From contig DGDY01000191.1 in assembly GCA_002385675.1 (NCBI GenBank), forward strand, positions 1 to 26,318: a DNA stretch of 26,318 nt, in the 5' to 3' direction. Positions 22,679 through 26,318 of this stretch are shown here, in pieces. This DNA comes from Anaerolineales bacterium UBA3940. Lineage in GTDB: Bacteria; Chloroflexota; Anaerolineae; Aggregatilineales; UBA3940. Position 1 is the stretch's first letter; each line of letters starts with the position of its first letter. Made by a program: the position numbers and the translations under genes. The notes beneath the pieces were generated by a model. That model did not search any database and was not told the origin of the DNA. It saw only the letters and a program-made list of their open reading frames with translations.

Positions 22679-23663
22679 GTGCGGTTTCTCCAATGAATTC
22701 GGTGTCTGCGGTTTCGGTGGTTGGAGCGGGCCGGATGGCCGGGCTGCCCGGCTCGGGGCGCGCCAGCGCGCGCGGCGAGATGAACAGCCACAGCGCAAGC
22801 AGCGTAAACCCGGCGGAGCCGATCAGCCCGACAGGCAGCGGCCCCAGCAGCGGGTTAGGCTCCCCCTGAGTGAAGAGCACGGCCAGCGAGGCAATGCCGT
22901 TGATGCCTGCGTGCCCCAGCACCGCGGGCCACACGCTCTCCCCGCGGAGGGAGGCCCACCCGAGGAACGTCCCCGCCACGGTGGTGAACCAGATCATCGC
23001 CAGGATGCCGGTCCACGGCGCGCCGGGGTAGCCGAAGCCGTAGTTGTGCCCCATCGCGATGACCGGCGCGTGCCACAGGCCCCAGATGACGCCCATGAGC
23101 AGCATCGCCCGGCGCCCGCCGAGCGGCATCAGCTTGGGCTGGAGGTAGCCGCGCCAGCCAAATTCCTCGCCGAAGGTGAACAGGCTGTTAATGAGCGGCG
23201 AGAGCAGAATGCCCTGAATGATCTGGATCGCGACGAGCAGCCCCAGCGGGATGGGAACCTCCGCCGGGAGCATACTCCTCAGCAGGCCAAGCTCCGGGTC
23301 GTAATGCTGCGGGAAGAGCAGGAAGTACACCACCGCGCCGATGATGGTCAGCACTGCCGGCAGGAAGATCGCCGCCAGCCAGTAGGGCCATCCCTGGCGC
23401 AGGCGCGGGCGGAGCATCGGGTCCGCCCAGCCCTCCCGCGTGACGACGCGCGTCAGGATGTGCGCCAGAGCCGGAGCCCACATGTATCCCGCTGCCAGCA
23501 GCAGTGTGGCCAGCGTTAGCCGGGCCGCGCCGGGCATCTCAACCAGTGTCGGGCTGCTGGCAAGCCCGCCGGTCAGGTAGATGACAAGGGCGATTGCCCA
23601 GGCAATGCCGAAGGAAAAGAGGAGATAGATCAGGATGCGTCGGGTATCTAACCTTGCATTCAT
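22671..23663 (-). CDS. CPBP family intramembrane glutamic endopeptidase
   Basis: This 330-residue membrane protein has about eight helices and the full CPBP (CaaX protease/bacteriocin-processing) active site. It shows EEFGWR (E166, E167, R171), H198 in GVIWGLWHAP, and H251/N255 in GHAGINGI. Known relatives process CaaX peptides or provide bacteriocin self-immunity; the target here is unknown and no peptide gene is adjacent. The upstream ribosome binding site is weak (AAAAGGCG). The C-terminal ~35 residues are Pro-rich and disordered. It overlaps the following DUF4870 gene by eight bases. Confidence 0.92.
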   Translation of the reverse strand: MNARLDTRRILIYLLFSFGIAWAIALVIYLTGGLASSPTLVEMPGAARLTLATLLLAAGYMWAPALAHILTRVVTREGWADPMLRPRLRQGWPYWLAAIFLPAVLTIIGAVVYFLLFPQHYDPELGLLRSMLPAEVPIPLGLLVAIQIIQGILLSPLINSLFTFGEEFGWRGYLQPKLMPLGGRRAMLLMGVIWGLWHAPVIAMGHNYGFGYPGAPWTGILAMIWFTTVAGTFLGWASLRGESVWPAVLGHAGINGIASLAVLFTQGEPNPLLGPLPVGLIGSAGFTLLALWLFISPRALARPEPGSPAIRPAPTTETADTEFIGETAHD

Positions 23664-23879
23664 GGTGCGCCTTTTTATTCAATGCGTGCCGGTTAGTCCC
23701 CCTCTCAGGCTAATCGTACATCACCGCGGCGATTTTGGGCAGTCCCAATTATCGGGGCTGGGCCGCCGGCGCGTGCTCTAAGGCGTTAGTTATGCCGGTT
23801 ATGGCATCGGAAGGATGGGGGGTGGCAGATGCAGGTGGAGTCATGTAGCATCAGAGCATCAGCCAGAGAGGAGACCATC

Positions 23880-24095
23880 ATGCCAGCCGATAGGAGTTTG
23901 CCCCTTATGCCCACGCCCGGCGACCTCCCGTGCCCGGAGTGCGGCTACCTCAACACGCCGCAGAGCGAGGTGTGCGGGGTCTGCGGGCAGATGCTTGTGC
24001 CCCCGCCCAAAGTGATCAGCGACCTGCCTGACCAACCACCGGAAAGCCGCCCGACGACGAACACCACAACCGGGCCGGAACCAAACGGCAAGTAG
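23880..24095 (+). CDS. Small zinc-ribbon protein
   Basis: This 71-residue protein has one rubredoxin-like zinc ribbon, CPECG and CGVCG separated by 10 residues (residues ~19-37), then a disordered Pro/Thr-rich tail (PPESRPTTNTTTGPE). The ATG at 23880 follows GAGAGGAG; an earlier in-frame start at 23829 has no ribosome binding site. Such ribbons usually bind protein or nucleic acid. It may be coexpressed with the downstream membrane protein, but the 70-base gap leaves this open. Confidence 0.75.
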   Translation: MPADRSLPLMPTPGDLPCPECGYLNTPQSEVCGVCGQMLVPPPKVISDLPDQPPESRPTTNTTTGPEPNGK

Positions 24096-24165
24096 CGCCT
24101 GCGCTGCGATAGACTCCACACATTATGTCTCGTTCTTTGTGCGGACTTGCTTGCAGGAGGTTCTA

Positions 24166-24852
24166 TTGGTCTCGATTTCACCGGCACGTGTCACCATCGT
24201 GCTGATCCTTATCGTCACGGTGCTGATGGCTATCAGCATTGCGACCGATCTCGCCCCCGACCCGCCGCTTCGCCTGAAAGAGCTGTTCAGCGTTGGGCGC
24301 GAGTCGAACGTTCCGACATGGTACTCGTCTGCGTCCATGCTGATTGTCTCCGGGCTGGCCTGGCTGATCGGCGCGGCCAGGAAGCAGGCGGGTGGACCGT
24401 TCGTGAACCACTGGCGGGTGCTGTCCCTGGTGTTCCTGTTCTTCTCGCTGGACGATACCGCCATGATCCACGAACTGCTGACGAACCCCGTGCGCGACGC
24501 CTTGAACACGTCGGGCCTGCTCTACTTCGCATGGGTGATACCCGGCGCGATCTTCGTGGTGTTGTTTGTGGCGGCCTTCATCCCTTTCTTGCGGCATCTG
24601 CCTCGCCGGACGTTGATCCTGTTCCTCGCGGGCGGCGCGACCTTCGTTGCCGGGGCGCTCGGCGTGGAGGCGATCAACGCGCTCCTGTACGAGCGCTGGG
24701 AGCAGGGGATGATGTCTGCCGCGGTCTACAACTCTCTGACGGACCTGGAAGAACTGCTGGAGATGGCCGGTATTGTGATCTTCATCTACGCACTGCTGGA
24801 CTATCTCAGCCAGACCGTCAAGCGCATCGACCTCGTCTTCGAGGAGGAGTAG
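24166..24852 (+). CDS. Multi-pass membrane protein of unknown function, TTG start
   Basis: This 228-residue protein has about six hydrophobic helices: ~7-25 (TIVLILIVTVLMAISIAT), ~50-70, ~85-100, ~118-142, ~150-172 and ~195-217. The TTG at 24166 is taken as start because GGAGG (24156-24160) lies five bases before it; the longer GTG frame from 24139 reads through that site. Conserved-looking acidic residues lie at membrane borders (SLDDTAMIHE, DLEELLEM), and the tail RIDLVFEEE is acidic. No family is recognised. The terminator of the convergent gene lies 35 bases beyond the stop. Confidence 0.7.
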   Translation: MVSISPARVTIVLILIVTVLMAISIATDLAPDPPLRLKELFSVGRESNVPTWYSSASMLIVSGLAWLIGAARKQAGGPFVNHWRVLSLVFLFFSLDDTAMIHELLTNPVRDALNTSGLLYFAWVIPGAIFVVLFVAAFIPFLRHLPRRTLILFLAGGATFVAGALGVEAINALLYERWEQGMMSAAVYNSLTDLEELLEMAGIVIFIYALLDYLSQTVKRIDLVFEEE

Positions 24853-24887
24853 CCGCCGCAGGTGCGCACTGGCGCGGGGCTTGTACC

Positions 24888-24916
24888 AAAAAAGGCCGGG
24901 ATAACTTCCCGGCCTT
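24888..24916 (-). terminator. Terminator of low-complexity gene 1
   Basis: Arms AAGGCCGGGA (24892-24901) and TCCCGGCCTT (24907-24916) with loop TAACT. On the minus strand the stem is followed by six T. A 32-base sequence spanning it is identical at 25519-25550. Confidence 0.85.
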
Positions 24917-24935
24917 CGTCTGATTCGTTGATGGC

Positions 24936-25400
24936 TTAATCGCTCGGAGCGCTGGGTGCACTCGGTACACTGGGTGCGCTGGGTGCGCTTGGAGCGCTGG
25001 GCTGGCTCGGTGCGCTGGGCGGATCGGGCTGGCTGGGTGCGCTTGGAGCGCTGGGCTGGCTCGGAGCGCTGGGCGGATCAGGCTGGCTGGGCGCACTTGG
25101 CGCACTGGGCTGGCTCGGAGCGCTCGGGTTGGCTGGCAACTGAGCATCGTTACCGGGCACAGTCGGCTCCTGGGTCGGCTCGTTCACGTCGACAGGCTGC
25201 TCCGCATCTGCGGGTGTGGCCTGGTCGTCCGGGGTGCTGACCTCGCCTGCATCCTCGGTCGGAGTAGGCTGTGCAAAAGGCCCGCTTCCCTCTTCTGCAA
25301 GCGCTGTGAACAAACTCGAGAACAGCAGGACAACGACGATCGCAATCGCGAGCGCCGCAATTTTCACGAGATTGGCCGTTGAAGTAAATCGGTTCAACAT
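24936..25400 (-). CDS. Membrane-anchored low-complexity protein 1 (SAPSQP repeats)
   Basis: This 154-residue protein has one N-terminal membrane helix at about residues 12-34 (VKIAALAIAIVVVLLFSSLF), an acidic Pro/Thr linker, then a tail built of Ser-Ala-Pro-Ser/Gln-Pro and Asp-Pro-Pro units (about residues 90-154). The tail repeats an ~18-residue (54-bp) block, SAPSQPSAPSAPSQPDPP. AAAGGAG stands before the ATG at 25400. Its N-terminus is paralogous to the next gene upstream on the same strand (25575-26033). The tail has no sortase signal or catalytic motif. It looks like an extended surface spacer; function unknown. Confidence 0.8.
   Translation of the reverse strand: MLNRFTSTANLVKIAALAIAIVVVLLFSSLFTALAEEGSGPFAQPTPTEDAGEVSTPDDQATPADAEQPVDVNEPTQEPTVPGNDAQLPANPSAPSQPSAPSAPSQPDPPSAPSQPSAPSAPSQPDPPSAPSQPSAPSAPSAPSVPSAPSAPSD
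24950..25135. repeat. 54-bp-period coding minisatellite
   Basis: This is the DNA behind the SAPSQP tail. Copies differ by several silent bases and a few indels, so this is an aged repeat and not a recent slippage product. Confidence 0.7.
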
Positions 25401-25518
25401 AGTTTACTCCTTTTAAGTAAGGAATTTCACGAACCATAACGCTTAGGTGGCCTAACTACCACCTTACTTTGGTCCGGTGTCACGTCCGGGAGGCGTGCAG
25501 TGACGCGGAGCTTGCATT

Positions 25519-25546
25519 AAAAAGGCCGGGATAACTTCCCGGCCTT
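25519..25546 (-). terminator. Terminator of low-complexity gene 2
   Basis: Same stem and loop as at 24888-24916, with a 32-base identical core at 25519-25550. The flanks are also similar upstream (a GTGC...GCTTG stretch), so gene and terminator were duplicated together. Confidence 0.85.
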
Positions 25547-25574
25547 CGTCATGATCCGTGCTTTTAATGGCGGC

Positions 25575-26033
25575 TCATCTGCTCGGTGAGCTTGGAGCAC
25601 TGGGCTGGCTCGGACTGGATGGCGGCTCAGGATCAGGGTCGGGCTGAGGATCCGGCTGAGGATCCGGCTGAGGATCAGGTTGTGGATCGGGCTGGGGGTC
25701 TGGCTGGGGATCAGGTTGTGGGTCCGGTTGTGGATCGGGTTGCGGGTCAGGCTGAGGATCGGGCTGCGGGTCTGGCTGCGGATCGGGCTGAGGCTGCACG
25801 GGCTGTGACCCGGACCGGCTCGGCGAGCTGGGCTGGCTGGGCGCACGCGGACTGGCCGGGGCGTTCGGGCTGCTCACCTGGCCCGGATCGCTGGCCCTGG
25901 AGGGTGTAAAAAGCCCGTTTCCGCCCCGTGCGAGGGCCACGACCAGGCTAGAAAACAATAAGATAATGACGATCGCAATCGCGAGCGCCCCAACCTTGAC
26001 GAGATTGCTTGCCGAAGTAAATCGCTCCCACAT
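25575..26033 (-). CDS. Membrane-anchored low-complexity protein 2 (PDPQ repeats)
   Basis: This 152-residue protein starts at ATG 26033 after AAGGAG (ten bases upstream); a longer frame to 26069 lacks support. The N-terminus (ERFTSASNLVKVGALAIAIV, then ILLFSSLVVALA) closely matches the paralogue at 24936-25400, with a helix at about residues 11-33. A linker rich in Ser, Pro and Arg follows, then about twelve tandem Pro-Asp-Pro-Gln units, and a short SPSQPSAPSSPSR end that again resembles the paralogue. The acidic PDPQ tail could adopt extended polyproline structure and may bind cations. Location is probably outside the cytoplasmic membrane. Function unknown. Confidence 0.8.
   Translation of the reverse strand: MWERFTSASNLVKVGALAIAIVIILLFSSLVVALARGGNGLFTPSRASDPGQVSSPNAPASPRAPSQPSSPSRSGSQPVQPQPDPQPDPQPDPQPDPQPDPQPDPQPDPQPDPQPDPQPDPQPDPQPDPQPDPDPEPPSSPSQPSAPSSPSR
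25637..25795. repeat. 12-bp coding repeat encoding PDPQ
   Basis: About twelve 12-bp units are present. Codons differ between units at third positions (Asp, Pro and Gln all vary) while the peptide stays PDPQ. That is the sign of selection on the protein rather than of fresh slippage. Confidence 0.75.
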
Positions 26034-26091
26034 GACCAGCTGCTCCTTAAAAACTATAACTAACGTCAATTGAGTGGAGCGTGATCGGCAG

Positions 26092-26318
26092 CTAGATCAC
26101 AAACACCGAGATCGCTGCGAAGTGGAAGCCGCTGCCAGCAAGTACGAACAAGTGCCAGATCTCATGCAGCCCGAAGGTCGGGCGTACGTCCGGATCATCG
26201 AAGAGGGAGACGATGGGGCCGATGGTGTAGGGCAGCCCACCGGCGGCAAACAAAACGAGGGCGGGGGGGGGGGGGGCCCCCCTCCGGCTGGGGGGCCGGC
26301 GCGCCGCCCGCCAAGCCC
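26092..26318 (-). CDS. Hemolysin III/PAQR-family membrane protein, C-terminal part
   Basis: The frame ends at a TAG (26094-26092) and enters the window from the right edge, so only the C-terminal ~57 residues are seen. GGLPYTIGPIVSLFDDPDVR, then TFGLHEIWHLFVLAGSGFHF, holds the HxxxH (HEIWH) and second H (GSGFH) of the zinc-binding PAQR/hemolysin III family, in which the last two helices carry these ligands. The mature protein would be a seven-helix membrane protein. Sequence beyond about 26262 (long G run, then C/G-rich bases) is not credible coding sequence, so the true upstream part cannot be read. Confidence 0.85.
   Translation of the reverse strand, partial: AWRAARRPPSRRGAPPPPALVLFAAGGLPYTIGPIVSLFDDPDVRPTFGLHEIWHLFVLAGSGFHFAAISVFVI

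Noticed and set aside
22671..23663. Bacteriocin-processing or immunity locus around the CPBP protease
   Set aside because: No small double-glycine peptide, ABC exporter or other bacteriocin gene is adjacent; only a DUF4870 protein is.
25637..25795. CRISPR-like or non-coding tandem repeat
   Set aside because: The 12-bp units stay in frame and encode PDPQ with silent changes inside an otherwise sound gene.

Overview
The window reads as a contig fragment from a high-GC, free-living bacterium, most likely a Chloroflexota member of the Anaerolineae type. This is inference: it rests on proline/threonine-stalked lipoproteins, DUF4013- and DUF4870-type membrane proteins, a stand-alone PEP/pyruvate-binding protein and CPBP proteases in one stretch, not on a marker gene. 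No rRNA, tRNA, CRISPR array, transposase or phage gene is visible. Both ends cut through genes, and the last ~55 bases look like assembly or sequencing artefact.

Layout. 1-2000: a truncated lipoprotein, a Nudix hydrolase and a membrane-anchored protein of unknown function. 2216-3591: a coupled two-gene module of a small Ras-like GTPase and an unknown partner, on the minus strand. 3640-4160: a gene-free block packed with palindromes, including a ~250-bp duplicated unit. 4161-9408: an M20-family carbamoylase/amidohydrolase, a winged-helix regulator, an alpha/beta-hydrolase with a missing nucleophile followed by a TolB-like propeller lipoprotein, an FKBP/SlyD-like isomerase and a MOSC protein. 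9466-13576: a four-gene signalling cluster, namely a lone receiver, a NarL-type regulator coupled to a PAS/HisKA_3 kinase, and a divergent receiver-HisKA kinase. 13691-14542: a GNAT enzyme. 14768-18216: an operon of a PEP-synthase-like protein and two membrane proteins. 18326-20020: a MarR-MFS efflux operon with a readable promoter and operator. 20269-22132: a SIMPL-domain protein and two tandem rhodaneses, one cytoplasmic and one lipoprotein. 22187-23663: a DUF4870 protein and a CPBP protease. 23880-24852: a zinc-ribbon peptide and a membrane protein. 24936-26033: two paralogous membrane-anchored low-complexity proteins. 26092-end: the C-terminus of a hemolysin III/PAQR protein.

Most of the window is ordinary housekeeping, stress and signalling content. 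The observations most worth a second look are the palindrome block with paired arm changes, the GTPase/partner pair, the hydrolase lacking its nucleophile, the PEP-binding protein lacking a recognisable phosphohistidine domain, and the two tandem paralogues whose tails are different simple repeats. I found no clear case of a wholly new multi-gene system. The GTPase pair is the best candidate.
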